Positions 42,639-51,633 are shown, numbered from the stretch's first letter. The stretch: DNA of 64,000 bases from a bacterium (GCA_030426805.1 JAUHXU010000005.1:62001-126000); one strand, 5' to 3'. Numbers and translations are program-made. Notes: generated from the sequence alone by a model not told the origin.

Positions 42639-44132
42639 ATGCGCGTTGCGATGGCATTGCTGGCGATGGTCTCGGTCGCCGGGTCTGTGGTGGCGGAGGA
42701 TCTCGGGGGCGGTGGGTTCGGGTCGAATGGGCTGGTGCCGCGCTTGGAGGCGGATCACTGGGTGCCGGGGCAGCCGTTGACGCTGCGGTTGAGCAACCTG
42801 CCGACCGGGACGACCAGTGCGCTGTGCCTCGTCGGGTTCGGTACGACCGTGCTCGGCTTGCCGCAGAATGCCGGGACGCTCCGCGTGAGTCCGACGCCGC
42901 CGGCGTTCCTGCTTCCGATCTCGACGACGACGGCGCTGTTCACGGTTCCGCCGCAGTTCGAGGGGACGACGGTCTACATCCAGGCGCTCGTGACCGATGG
43001 TCAGCACCCCGCGGGCGCGATCCTGACCGACGCGACGAAGGTCGACTTCTTCACACCGCTCGTGTTGAACGGCAACACGCGGCAGTCGTCGAACAACATC
43101 ATGTCGATCGACCCGAACGCCCACACGTTGAAGCAGACGCTGACGAACTACCGCGGCGGCAGCTTCATGTTCACGCCCGATCGCCAGCGCGTATATGTGG
43201 CCGACGTCGAGACGCTGCTCAACCGGCTGACGCGTTACGACGTCGTGAACGGCCAGCTCGTGTTCAACAAGACGATTCCGCTTTCGGGCGGCACCCGCTA
43301 CCACGGCGCGGTCACGCGTGACGGCTCGACGATGTACGTGCCCGTGCACGACGGGATCGCCGTGATCGACCTGAATACCGACACCGAGGTTCGCAAGATC
43401 CCGACGACCTACGTCGGCAACGCGAGTTCGATCTTCACCGGCCCACTCGATTGCGCAATCACACCGAACGGACGGAAGCTCTACGTGTGCTACGGGCAGA
43501 GCTTGCCGACGTGGCCGGCGAAGAACCACGTCGGCGTGTTCGACCTGTCGCAGACCCCGCCGACCGAGACGCTGATCCCGGTGTCGACGGCCGGTGCGGT
43601 GACGCTGCTATCCAACCTCTCGACGCACAATGCGATCGACATCTCCGCGGACGGCCTCACGGTCGCCGTGGTCGAGTTCGCGTTCACGCCCGGCGCGTTC
43701 GCGGCCGGGTTCCAGAACGGCGGCTACATCTGCTTGATCGACACGCTCGCCGACATCGAGATCGGCGCGGTGTTGACCAACGGATTCTCGGCGACCGAGG
43801 TCGCGATCGACCGCAACGGACGCAACGTCTACTCGGTGCACGTGGACGGCAACGGCAACGCCGAGGCGGTGCGCGTGAACGTCGACCGCCGCACGACGAA
43901 CCCCTACACGATCTCGCACGTCTACAACGCGTCGACGACGCCCGGCTTCCCCGCCGTCGGCGCCGGCCACGGCATCGACGTGCTGCCGGACGGCTCGACC
44001 CTGTTCGTGTCGATCGAAGAGACGGCCTCGACGAACCCGACGATGGTCCGCATCGACACGGCGACGAACCTGATCAACGCGCCGGGTCTGACCCTGGCGA
44101 GTTTGCCGGCGCACCTGCAAGTCCAGCAGTGA
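42639..44132 (+). CDS. Secreted YVTN-type beta-propeller protein
   Basis: 497 residues. Signal peptide MRVAMALLAMVSVAGSVVA. Residues about 40-140 resemble the shared module but in an N-terminal position (GQPLTLRLSNLPTGTTSALC, GTTVYIQALVTDG). The rest is a seven-bladed-like propeller with repeats such as MFTPDRQRVYVAD, AVTRDGSTMYVPVHDGIAVID, AITPNGRKLYVCY and VAIDRNGRNVYSV. No catalytic residues known. GAAAGGAG ribosome site. Copy 2 of the stem-capped element starts 1 nt after its stop. Confidence 0.8.
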   Translation: MRVAMALLAMVSVAGSVVAEDLGGGGFGSNGLVPRLEADHWVPGQPLTLRLSNLPTGTTSALCLVGFGTTVLGLPQNAGTLRVSPTPPAFLLPISTTTALFTVPPQFEGTTVYIQALVTDGQHPAGAILTDATKVDFFTPLVLNGNTRQSSNNIMSIDPNAHTLKQTLTNYRGGSFMFTPDRQRVYVADVETLLNRLTRYDVVNGQLVFNKTIPLSGGTRYHGAVTRDGSTMYVPVHDGIAVIDLNTDTEVRKIPTTYVGNASSIFTGPLDCAITPNGRKLYVCYGQSLPTWPAKNHVGVFDLSQTPPTETLIPVSTAGAVTLLSNLSTHNAIDISADGLTVAVVEFAFTPGAFAAGFQNGGYICLIDTLADIEIGAVLTNGFSATEVAIDRNGRNVYSVHVDGNGNAEAVRVNVDRRTTNPYTISHVYNASTTPGFPAVGAGHGIDVLPDGSTLFVSIEETASTNPTMVRIDTATNLINAPGLTLASLPAHLQVQQ

Positions 44133-44133
44133 T

Positions 44134-44238
44134 GCCGCCGGGCTGCTTCGCTGCCATTCGCGGCCCGGAGAACGGTTGGTTCGATTGCTGAGCGGGCGTG
44201 AGCCGGGCTGCTCAACGTTCGCTCAGCAGCCCGGCGGC
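44134..44238 (+). repeat. Stem-capped 3' element, copy 2
   Basis: Perfect 14-bp arms GCCGCCGGGCTGCT (44134-44147) and AGCAGCCCGGCGGC (44225-44238). The core includes CATTCGCGGCCCGGAGAACGG and GGGCGTGAGCCGGGCTG then CTCAACGTT, as in copies 1 and 3. An inner pair TGCTGAGCG (44186-44194) / CGCTCAGCA (44220-44228) offers an alternative fold. Confidence 0.85.
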
Positions 44239-44310
44239 ACCACTGCTGGATGCGGGCTCTTCGGAACTCGTCAGGGGCGTGCACGTCGTTGGGGGCGGAA
44301 GGAGTTGGTG

Positions 44311-44868
44311 ATGCGGATGTTGCTGATGTTGGCCGGGCTGGTTGTCGGGGTGGGGTGTAATTCGGCGGGGCCGCCGGGTGAGGCGGATGGAGCGAACCAG
44401 GCGGGGACGCTCGAGCTGACGATCGCCGCGACTGGGAGTGCCGACGGAGTGCCGGCGTTCGAGGCGCGGTTTCGGAATCGGGGGCAGCGGTCGGTGAAGG
44501 TGATCATGCCGCAGGACGGCTCGGAATACGGCTGGCTGTCGCCCGGCTATGTGTTCTCGATCGAGCGCGTCGCGGACGGCAAGAAGGCCGAGCTGATCCC
44601 CCGCTGCGGCAACCACGGCGCGACCTACGACTCGTCGACGATGCGCGCGATCGAACCAGGCGGGTCGCTTTCGGTTCCGCTCCAAGCGTGGCTCGAGTTC
44701 CCCGGCCCCGGGACCTACCGGGCGACGCTCACCTACTCGGTCGCCGCCGGCGCGTATCCGGGCCCCCGCTACTACGCGCCGTCCGAAGAGGACTTCGCGT
44801 TCGGGCCATGGCCGACCGGCGTCTTCGTCGGCGACCTCGTCTCGAATCAAGTCGAGTTCGATCGGTAG
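44311..44868 (+). CDS. Putative lipoprotein, Ig-like fold
   Basis: 185 residues. Lipoprotein signal MRMLLMLAGLVVGVGC with Cys at residue 16. The rest looks like a single beta-sandwich (LELTIAATGSADGVPAFEAR, RNRGQRSVKVIMPQDG, then GPGTYRATLTYSVAAGAYPG), similar in pattern to intracellular-proteinase-inhibitor or invasin-like folds. No identified function. ATG 44311 after GGAAGGAG. Followed by a 113-bp gap with two GGGATTCC direct repeats. Confidence 0.65.
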   Translation: MRMLLMLAGLVVGVGCNSAGPPGEADGANQAGTLELTIAATGSADGVPAFEARFRNRGQRSVKVIMPQDGSEYGWLSPGYVFSIERVADGKKAELIPRCGNHGATYDSSTMRAIEPGGSLSVPLQAWLEFPGPGTYRATLTYSVAAGAYPGPRYYAPSEEDFAFGPWPTGVFVGDLVSNQVEFDR

Positions 44869-44981
44869 CGAGACCTCGCGAAGAAGCCCGAGAATCCGGT
44901 CACATCATCGTCGGGGATTCCTCTCGGAACGGCGGTAGCGGGATTCCCCCGCCCCGGAACGAGACGACAAAGGAGTCCCCG

Positions 44982-45698
44982 ATGCTCAGCCGAATCCTCC
45001 CGACGACCGCGGCAGCGCTGCTCGGCGCGCTGCTCCTGACCGCTGCACCCACCGCCGCCCAGGACTTCGACGTCCAGGTGCAGCGCGACCCGCGCGCGAA
45101 CACCGTGACCTACGACTTCCATTTCCAAGGTCCGCCCCGCGGCCACGCGTGGATGTTCGTCTCGCCGCTGATCCAGCTCCCGCCGTTGCCGCTGCCGGGC
45201 AACATCGGCCCGCTCTTCCTGAACCCGGGCGCGTTCTTCCCGGTGCTCCCGCCGCTCCAACTCGACAACCTCGGCCAACTCCAGGTGCCGGTCCCGCTCC
45301 CGTTCGGCCTGGTCGACGACGTGCCGCTCGTCTTCCAACCGGCGTTCATCGACCCGCAAAACGTCGTCTTCGTCCCGCCCAAGGCGAAGGTCGTCGTGCA
45401 GGGTGGCGGGCGACCGCAGGCACCGAAGCCCGAGGGCACCGCGATCGGCTACGCGCTCGGCTCGAACACGGTCGACTTCCGCGCGTGGGGCGCCCCCGGC
45501 ACCACGATGGAGTTGCAGATCTTCGACGACCAGAACCGACTCGTCGACACGATCTCCGCCACGATCGATCAGTCGTGCTCTTCGCCCACCGTCAACAAGC
45601 AGATCAACGCCGCCCTCGGCAAGGGCTACACCTACCGCGTCTGGGAGCGCCAGGGCAGCACGCTGATCCCGGTCAAGACCGGCACCCTGATCCGCTGA
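44982..45698 (+). CDS. Secreted protein of unknown function
   Basis: 238 residues. Signal peptide MLSRILPTTAAALLGALLLTAAPTAAQ. The middle is rich in Pro/Leu/Phe (LFLNPGAFFPVLPPLQLDN, VPLVFQPAFIDPQNVVFVP), a pattern similar to the DPLF/LPxP strands of the shared secreted module. The C-terminal part has two Cys and ends in a beta strand. ATG 44982 after AAAGGAG. I do not recognise a family. Confidence 0.65.
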   Translation: MLSRILPTTAAALLGALLLTAAPTAAQDFDVQVQRDPRANTVTYDFHFQGPPRGHAWMFVSPLIQLPPLPLPGNIGPLFLNPGAFFPVLPPLQLDNLGQLQVPVPLPFGLVDDVPLVFQPAFIDPQNVVFVPPKAKVVVQGGGRPQAPKPEGTAIGYALGSNTVDFRAWGAPGTTMELQIFDDQNRLVDTISATIDQSCSSPTVNKQINAALGKGYTYRVWERQGSTLIPVKTGTLIR

Positions 45699-45796
45699 TT
45701 GTCCAAGCCCCATCGCCCCATCGCCCCGGCGGCGTGGCACGCGAGTCACACGTCGGGCCGGTCGCGCACGATGCAAGCCCATGCGACAATGCGGCA

Positions 45797-46378
45797 ATGC
45801 TCGATCTGGCTCGCCTCATCGCATCGGGCCTGTTCGCCGCGATCACCGTCGTCACCGGAATCGCGACGATACTCGGCTGCAGCGGCTTCCCGAAAGGGAC
45901 GCCCGACCACGCCTGGCGGTGGACTTGGGTGCCGCCTGCCGAGAGCGCAGCCGAGGTCGCCGCCCAATGCCGGACATCCGGTCGGTCCGCTTCCGGTCCA
46001 CCGGTGCCGCATGGTCCTGACGAACGTTGCCACGTCAACACCACGCACGGTGCGGCGCACGTCGTCGTCAGCTTCGCCGACGACGGCAGCCAGTCGTTGA
46101 TCGACGTCGACGGGACCGTGTTTCCGGTGGTGCCCTACGACGAGTCGGGGCAAGGTCGGCGGAGCGTGGTTCTTCCGGTGGCGTATTTCGAGGCGAGGCG
46201 CGAGAGCGGTGTGCGCCTTCGTGGCATGGCTCCCTGGCCGATCGTGATCCCGGGGCACTACGTCGACGGATTCCTGCGGTTCCTGAACGAGCGACACCGC
46301 GGTGCGCCGCTCGACGGAGACGACACCGACCGCCCCGAATCCCCGCACGCGGTTGCGGCGGCCCCTTGCGGCGTGTAG
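45797..46378 (+). CDS. Hypothetical membrane-anchored protein
   Basis: 193 residues. One N-terminal hydrophobic segment (ARLIASGLFAAITVVTGIATIL) then a soluble domain with paired Cys residues (AQCRTSG, ERCHVN) and VVPYDESGQGRRSVVLPVAYF. No recognised family. No ribosome site; an extended -10-like TGCGACAAT ends 6 nt before the ATG, so it may be leaderless. Codon use is in line with neighbours, which is the main support for it being a real gene. Confidence 0.55.
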   Translation: MLDLARLIASGLFAAITVVTGIATILGCSGFPKGTPDHAWRWTWVPPAESAAEVAAQCRTSGRSASGPPVPHGPDERCHVNTTHGAAHVVVSFADDGSQSLIDVDGTVFPVVPYDESGQGRRSVVLPVAYFEARRESGVRLRGMAPWPIVIPGHYVDGFLRFLNERHRGAPLDGDDTDRPESPHAVAAAPCGV

Positions 46379-46440
46379 GCTCGCAGCAGCCACGGCGGAC
46401 CGCACGCGACGCGCGTGCCCGAGATCGAAAGGAGCCGACC

Positions 46441-46530
46441 ATGCGCATCGCGCTGGCCAGGTTCACTGCCCCTGCGAGCCCGATTCGACCCGACGTACGC
46501 GTCGAGTCGACCGCGGCGACCGCCCCATGA
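46441..46530 (+). CDS. 29-residue ORF coupled to the next gene
   Basis: Begins MRIALARFTAPASP and ends STAATAP. A strong GAAAGGAG ribosome site lies 7 nt before its ATG, and its TGA overlaps the ATG of the methyltransferase gene (ATGA). The larger gene has no ribosome site of its own, so this short ORF probably loads ribosomes for it. It could be a leader peptide, or the true N-terminus before a frameshift. Not similar to anything I recognise. Confidence 0.5.
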   Translation: MRIALARFTAPASPIRPDVRVESTAATAP

Positions 46531-48167
46531 CGAGCGCGCCCCGCGCCGCGAAGAGTCCTCCGCCGACCGCCTCGGATCCCGGCTCCTGCTGCAGCGGCTG
46601 GTTCGTCCTCGCGACTGCATTCACGAGCGGTGCGATCGTGCTCGCACTCGAGGTGTGCGTTCCGCGCGTATTGCAGTCGTTCTTCGGCGTCGGGCTCTAC
46701 GTGTGGACCGCGACGATCTCGGTGACGTTGCTCGCGCTGGCCGTCGGCTACGTCATCGGCGGCCGCGTCGCCGATCGAACCGGCGGCCGCGCGTCGCCCG
46801 CGTGGCCGCTGATCGTCGGCGGGCTCGTCGCCGCAGCCGTGCCGCTCCTTCGCACGCCGATCCTCTGGGCCGTGCGCGACTGGGATCTCCGAGCGGGCGT
46901 GCTGACGAGCACCGTCGCGCTGCTGTTTCCGGCGCTGACGCTGCTCGGCATGACCGGGCCGCTGCTGATCGGGCGCATCTCGGCCCGCGGTCGACCGGTC
47001 GGCCGCGCGGTCGGCGCGATCTTCGGCTCGTCGACGGTCGGCAGCGTCGTCGGCGCGGTCGTGACCGGCTTCGTGTTGATCGACGCGCTCCGACTCGACC
47101 TCCTGATCCCGCTGCTCGGCGCAGCCAGCGTCGCGCTCGGCGCCGTGTGGGTCGTGCTCGATCGCAAGACGATCGCATCCGCAGCCGCGATCGCGCTCCT
47201 CGCCGCCGTCGCGACAAGCGCGTTCGCGTCGCCGCGGATTCACGGCCCGTGGGAGAAGGGACCGCATCGCATCGTTCACGTCGAGAACACGTTCTACGGC
47301 GAGATCCGCGTCGCCGACATCGTGCTGGACGTGCCCGGGTTCGAGGGCGGACGCATGCTGCTCGTCGACGGACGCGAACAGGCGTTCCTCACGCACGACT
47401 TCGTGAACTCGTGGCATCACTACGCCACGGACGTCGAGATGATGCGCGCGTTCCGGCCGGCGGGCAAGGACGTGCTGCTCGTCGGGCTCGGCTCGGGCCA
47501 GCTCGCGAAGCGACTGAGCAGCCGTGGCCTCCGCGTGGAGGCCGTCGAGATCGATCCGGCGATCGTCGACGTCGCGCGCCGCTTCTTCGGTTTCGACGAC
47601 GAGACGATCTCGGTGCACGTCGGCGACGGGCGCTACTTCGTCGAGTGCGCCCCGAAGGACCGTTACGACTTCGTCGTGTTCAACGCATTCAGCGGCGACG
47701 CCCTCCCCGGCCACCTCTACACGGCCGAGGCGATCCGCGCAGTCGAACGCGCCCTCAAACCCGGCGGCGTCTTTGTCACCGCGTTCTTCGGCCGGCTCGA
47801 CGACACCGGCGCCGCCGCCAACGCCGTCCACGCCACCCTCGGCGACACGTTCGACTCCGTGCGCGTCTTCACACACGACCACTCGAAGGACAAGTCGGTC
47901 GAGGCCTACTACTTCGCCTCGAACGAGCCGCTCGAAGCGGACTGGAACGCGTCACTCGACAAACTCCTCACCCCGGAAACCGAACGCCTGCGCGACCTCG
48001 ATCGCAATTGCGGCGTCCGCCTCGACGCAACCGACGCCGTCGTCCTCACCGACAACTACAACCCCCTCGACCGCTGGCTCCGCGACGCCGCCCTCACCTG
48101 GTTCGAGGAGATCAAGCGCAACTACGGCGTCGAACTCCTCCTCGCCTCCCCCACCGCCGGCGACTGA
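46527..48167 (+). CDS. Spermidine synthase-like protein with membrane domain
   Basis: 546 residues. Residues 20-215 hold about six or seven membrane helices (FVLATAFTSGAIVLALEVCV, then YVWTATISVTLLALAVGYVIGG as two pieces), resembling the polyamine-synthase-associated transporter-like domain. Residues 240-480 are a Rossmann methyltransferase/aminopropyltransferase-like domain: FYGEIRVADI, MLLVDGREQAFLTHDF, LLVGLGSGQLAKRLSSRG, VEAVEIDPAIVDVARRFF, HVGDGRYFVE, DALPGHLYTAEAI. Real substrate unknown; such fusions often lack classic spermidine synthase activity. ATG 46527 is coupled to the small upstream ORF. Confidence 0.8.
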   Translation: MTSAPRAAKSPPPTASDPGSCCSGWFVLATAFTSGAIVLALEVCVPRVLQSFFGVGLYVWTATISVTLLALAVGYVIGGRVADRTGGRASPAWPLIVGGLVAAAVPLLRTPILWAVRDWDLRAGVLTSTVALLFPALTLLGMTGPLLIGRISARGRPVGRAVGAIFGSSTVGSVVGAVVTGFVLIDALRLDLLIPLLGAASVALGAVWVVLDRKTIASAAAIALLAAVATSAFASPRIHGPWEKGPHRIVHVENTFYGEIRVADIVLDVPGFEGGRMLLVDGREQAFLTHDFVNSWHHYATDVEMMRAFRPAGKDVLLVGLGSGQLAKRLSSRGLRVEAVEIDPAIVDVARRFFGFDDETISVHVGDGRYFVECAPKDRYDFVVFNAFSGDALPGHLYTAEAIRAVERALKPGGVFVTAFFGRLDDTGAAANAVHATLGDTFDSVRVFTHDHSKDKSVEAYYFASNEPLEADWNASLDKLLTPETERLRDLDRNCGVRLDATDAVVLTDNYNPLDRWLRDAALTWFEEIKRNYGVELLLASPTAGD

Positions 48168-48180
48168 CCCCACCCCGCGC

Positions 48181-48287
48181 AAGGCATAGGGGTGTCGAGC
48201 TGACGTTGAGCAGCCCGGCTCACGACCGCAACACAAGCCCGTCACCGCCCCCCGGGCGCGAAGGGAGGCTCGGCACACCTATGCCTT
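48181..48287 (-). repeat. Stem-capped 3' element, copy 3
   Basis: Arms AAGGCATAGGGGTGTCGAGC (48181-48200) and GCTCGGCACACCTATGCCTT (48268-48287) pair at 18 of 20 positions. The core on the minus strand reads TTCGCGCCCGGGGGGCGG, GGGCTTGTGTTGCGG and GTGAGCCGGGCT-G-CTCAACGT. The right arm contains the last two codons and stop of the minus-strand aldehyde dehydrogenase, so the element is the 3' end of that mRNA. Confidence 0.85.
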
Positions 48288-49760
48288 GAGCGTGCGCACC
48301 CAGACGGTCTTGAGCTCGGTATACGCCTCGACCCCGACGCGCCCCATCTCGCGGCCTTGACCGGAGAACTTCACGCCGCCGAACGGTGCGCCGACGTCGA
48401 ACGTGCCGACGCAGTTAATCCAGACCGTGCCGGCCTTCACCGCGTCCGCGAAGCGGTGGGCGCGCTCGATGTCGCGCGTCCAGATTGCGGCAGCCAGGCC
48501 GTAGTCCGTGTCGTTCGACTGGCGGAGGACGTCGTCGAAATCGTCGAACGGGATCACGCTCAACACGGGCCCGAAGATCTCCTCGCGCGCGATGCGCATG
48601 TCGTTGTGCACGTCCGTGAAGATCGTCGGCTCGACGAAATAGCCGCGGTCGCCGTGGCGTTTGCCACCGACGACGCACGTCGCACCGTCGTCCGACGCGC
48701 CGGTCTCGATGTAGCCCATCACCTTCTCGAAGTGCGCCTCCGAGACGAGCGCGCCCTGTGTCGTGCCGTCGGCGAACGGATCGCCGACGCGGCGCTTCGT
48801 CTTCGTATGCGCGACGAGATCGTCGACGAAGCGGTCGTGCACCGAGCGCTCGACGAACAGCCGGCTCCCGGCGGTGCAGACCTGCCCCTGGTTGTAGAAG
48901 ATCCCGACCGATGCCCCGCGCACCGCGCGACCGAGGTCGGCATCCGCGAAGACGACGTTCGGGCTCTTGCCGCCGAGCTCGAACGTGCAGCGCTTGAGCG
49001 TCGACGCCGCGTTGGCCATGATCGTCTGCGCGGTGCGGTGCTCGCCGGTGAACGCGATCTTCGCGACGCCCGGGTGCTTGACGATCGCATCGCCCGCGGT
49101 CTCGCCGTACCCGTTGACGATGTTCACGACGCCGGGCGGAATGCCGGCATCGGCGATCAGGTCCGCGAGCGCGAGCGCGCTCAGCGGCGTCTGCTCGGCC
49201 GGCTTGAGCACGACGGTGTTGCCGGCCGCGAGCGCCGGAGCGATCTTCCACGCAGCCATCAACAACGGGAAGTTCCACGGGATGATCTGCCCGCACACGC
49301 CGACCGGCTCGCGCTTGGTGTAGCAGAAGTAGCGGCCGCCGGTCTGGGTCGGGATCGTCTCGCCGGTCAGCTTGTCGGGCCAGCCGGCGAAGTAGCGGAA
49401 CGTCTCGGCCGCGCCCGGCACGTCGCCATGCCGCACTTCGTTGAGGACCTTGCCCGAGTCCAGCGTCTCGAGTGCGGCGAGTGCGTCCGCGTGCGCGTCG
49501 ATCGCGTCGGCGATCCGGTGCAGCGCGCGGCCGCGATCGCGGGGCCCCATCGCCGGCCAGGCACCGGACTCGAACGCCCGTCGCGCCGCGCTCACGGCGC
49601 GATCGACGTCCTCGGGGCCGCCGGCCGCAACCGACGCGATGCGCTCTCCGGTCGCGGGGTCGACCGTGTCGAACGTCGCGCCGTCTGCCGAGTCCACCCA
49701 CTCGCCGTCGATCCAATGCTGCGTGCGCCGGACCGCGGCCCGTGCTTCGGCACCGTTCAT
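48279..49760 (-). CDS. NAD(P)-dependent aldehyde dehydrogenase
   Basis: 493 residues, classic ALDH size. Visible: WIDGEWVDSADGATFDTVDP, IIPWNFPLLMAAWKIAPALA, LKPAEQTPLSAL, TFELGGKSPNVVFADADL with the general-base Glu, NQGQVCTAGSRLFVE with the catalytic Cys, and EEIFGPVLSVIPF. The usual FTGS loop reads FTGEHRTAQ, an unusual Glu there. ATG 49760 has GGAGGAAGCG. Substrate unknown; the nearby lysine pathway (semialdehyde product) and the phenylacetate region both need an aldehyde oxidase, but linkage is inference. Confidence 0.9.
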   Translation of the reverse strand: MNGAEARAAVRRTQHWIDGEWVDSADGATFDTVDPATGERIASVAAGGPEDVDRAVSAARRAFESGAWPAMGPRDRGRALHRIADAIDAHADALAALETLDSGKVLNEVRHGDVPGAAETFRYFAGWPDKLTGETIPTQTGGRYFCYTKREPVGVCGQIIPWNFPLLMAAWKIAPALAAGNTVVLKPAEQTPLSALALADLIADAGIPPGVVNIVNGYGETAGDAIVKHPGVAKIAFTGEHRTAQTIMANAASTLKRCTFELGGKSPNVVFADADLGRAVRGASVGIFYNQGQVCTAGSRLFVERSVHDRFVDDLVAHTKTKRRVGDPFADGTTQGALVSEAHFEKVMGYIETGASDDGATCVVGGKRHGDRGYFVEPTIFTDVHNDMRIAREEIFGPVLSVIPFDDFDDVLRQSNDTDYGLAAAIWTRDIERAHRFADAVKAGTVWINCVGTFDVGAPFGGVKFSGQGREMGRVGVEAYTELKTVWVRTLKA

Positions 49761-49785
49761 CGCTTCCTCCGTAGTCGGTTTCGCG

Positions 49786-51633
49786 TCAGTCCCGCTTGCC
49801 GCCGAACGCGGCGATCGCGCGCGGCAGCGCGAACAGGCACGGTTCGACCACCTTCGCGATCTGCCGCCGCGACACCTCCGGCGCGAGGTCGATCCGCAAA
49901 CACCAATCGTCGTTCTCGACGCCGCTCTCCTCGCGCAACGCCATGAACCGCTCGAATGCGGCACCGGCGGCCGACGGCATCGGCCCGATCAACTCGCCGT
50001 CGAGCAGAACGCTGACGCGCAACCCGTCGCGGCGGAGCGCGACGCGCATCATCGCCGGGTTCATGTCGTGCGAACCGGCGACGAACCGAACCGGCGGCGG
50101 CGGTGGCTCCTTCTTCTTTTTCTTCTTCTCGTCGTCCGACTCGGCCTTGACGAGTTCTTCGACCTGGATCGGACGCCGGCCACCGCGCCGGTACCCACCG
50201 CGACGCTCGCGATCGCGACGGGGCTTCGCCCACTCGCGGAGCGAGACGTTCTCGGTGCCGGCGCGAAACAACGCATCGAAGATCGTCGCGAGCACCGGCG
50301 CCGGCGTGTCGTCGGACGTCCGCACATACGCGGCGCGCGGGGGCTTCGCATCGCCACGCAGCTTCTCGTCGACCTTCTGCAACGCCTCGCCGACGTTGTC
50401 GCCGATCGAACGCCCGTTCATGATGATGCGAATCACGTCGCCGTTGGGCTGCACGCGCAGGTTCGTCCGCCGCGGGGGCGCGTCGGACGCGACGAACGCT
50501 TCGACCGGCGTCAACCGAAGGCTCAGGTCCACACCGACGGACAGGATGTGGCGCCCGTCCGGCGACACGTGGACCTCGGTCGGCGGGACGGGGAAGCCGG
50601 TCAGTGCCGCAGCGCCGCCGCCGCCGAGCGGATAGCGGAGCACGCCGCTGGCGCTCCGCCCTTCGCTCCGGCCATGGATGTAGAGCGCTTGCCCGTCGGC
50701 AGTGAACGCGACCGATTCGATCCGTGCTCGCCGCCACCGCCACGTGATGGGCTGCCTCCCCTTGTCGCGAAGGTCGATCACCTCGACGTAGCCGTTGGCT
50801 TCGGGAATCGCGAGCCGACCGCCGTCGGGGCTGAACGTCGGCCGGCTGTTCCACGGCGACGAGCGCTTCTGGTCGAACACGCGAGTCGGCGCCGTCCCTT
50901 CGATCGAGACGACGTGCACGCGGTCGTGCGTGTTCACGGCGAGCCACTTCGAGTCGGGGCTGAACGAGATCGCGATCGTCCAACTGTCCTTGTCGGAATC
51001 GATGACCGGTTCACGGCTGCCGAGCGACAGCGGCGTACCGTCGGGCTTCCAGACGAGCAGTTTCTCTTCGTGGGTCAGCACGGCGAGCGTCCCGTCCGGC
51101 GCCTGCCCCATCGTCCAACTCGCTTCGTTCGTGAGCGTCGTCGGCGCGCCGGACCCGGTCAGTGGATGGCGGATCAGCGCGTTGCCGGCAAGGACGACGA
51201 GGCTGCTGCCGTCGGGCGCGGCGAACGCCAACTCCTGCCACCCGTCGACGTCGATCGACCGCTCGATCGGGTTGCCCTTCGACCCGAGGTGCCAGACGTC
51301 GATACGCTTGCCGATGCGAACGGCGACTCGATCGCGCCGCGGGATGAAGAGCGCGCGTCGGGGCTCCTCCTTCGCGTAGCGGATCCCGAGGACTTTGCCC
51401 TGGCCGTCTGCCGGCCACACCCGCACCGTGCGATCCTCCGAGGCAGTCACGATCCGGGTCCCGGTCCGGTCGAACTCGGCGGAGAACGGCGCGTGGTGCC
51501 CGCTCAGGATCCGCGTCGGCGGCACTGCCGCCTCGGGGCTCGGCGCGTCGTCGGCGTTTGGCGATTGCGCGGTGGCGCCCGAGACCAACAGCGCCAACGT
51601 GATCCCGATCGCGGCCCGTTCGAGAGTCGACAT
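49786..51633 (-). CDS. Secreted WD40-like protein with ExbD/TolR-like tail
   Basis: 615 residues. Signal peptide (AAIGITLALLVSGATAQ). Residues 40-375 are WD40-type repeats (HHAPFSAEFDRTGTRIVTAS, EDRTVRVWPADG, ISFSPDSKWLAVN, TFSPDGGRLAIPE, HVSPDGRHILSVG). Residues ~385-465 look like the periplasmic fold of ExbD/TolR (LRVQPNGDVIRIIMNG, VLATIFDALFRAGTENVSL). A basic linker and a run of Lys then Pro follow (about 495-515), then a second similar domain to the end. ATG 51633 with GGAGGT. A fusion with unknown function; the ExbD reading is by pattern only. Confidence 0.68.
   Translation of the reverse strand: MSTLERAAIGITLALLVSGATAQSPNADDAPSPEAAVPPTRILSGHHAPFSAEFDRTGTRIVTASEDRTVRVWPADGQGKVLGIRYAKEEPRRALFIPRRDRVAVRIGKRIDVWHLGSKGNPIERSIDVDGWQELAFAAPDGSSLVVLAGNALIRHPLTGSGAPTTLTNEASWTMGQAPDGTLAVLTHEEKLLVWKPDGTPLSLGSREPVIDSDKDSWTIAISFSPDSKWLAVNTHDRVHVVSIEGTAPTRVFDQKRSSPWNSRPTFSPDGGRLAIPEANGYVEVIDLRDKGRQPITWRWRRARIESVAFTADGQALYIHGRSEGRSASGVLRYPLGGGGAAALTGFPVPPTEVHVSPDGRHILSVGVDLSLRLTPVEAFVASDAPPRRTNLRVQPNGDVIRIIMNGRSIGDNVGEALQKVDEKLRGDAKPPRAAYVRTSDDTPAPVLATIFDALFRAGTENVSLREWAKPRRDRERRGGYRRGGRRPIQVEELVKAESDDEKKKKKKEPPPPPVRFVAGSHDMNPAMMRVALRRDGLRVSVLLDGELIGPMPSAAGAAFERFMALREESGVENDDWCLRIDLAPEVSRRQIAKVVEPCLFALPRAIAAFGGKRD

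Noticed and set aside
44165..44200. A GGTTCGATT tRNA-like T-loop motif
   Set aside because: No acceptor, anticodon or D-arm pairing around it; it lies inside copy 2 of the stem-capped element.
48279..49760. Aldehyde dehydrogenase as PaaZ
   Set aside because: PaaZ is a ~680-residue fusion with a MaoC-type hydratase domain. This protein is a stand-alone 493-residue enzyme far from the paa genes.
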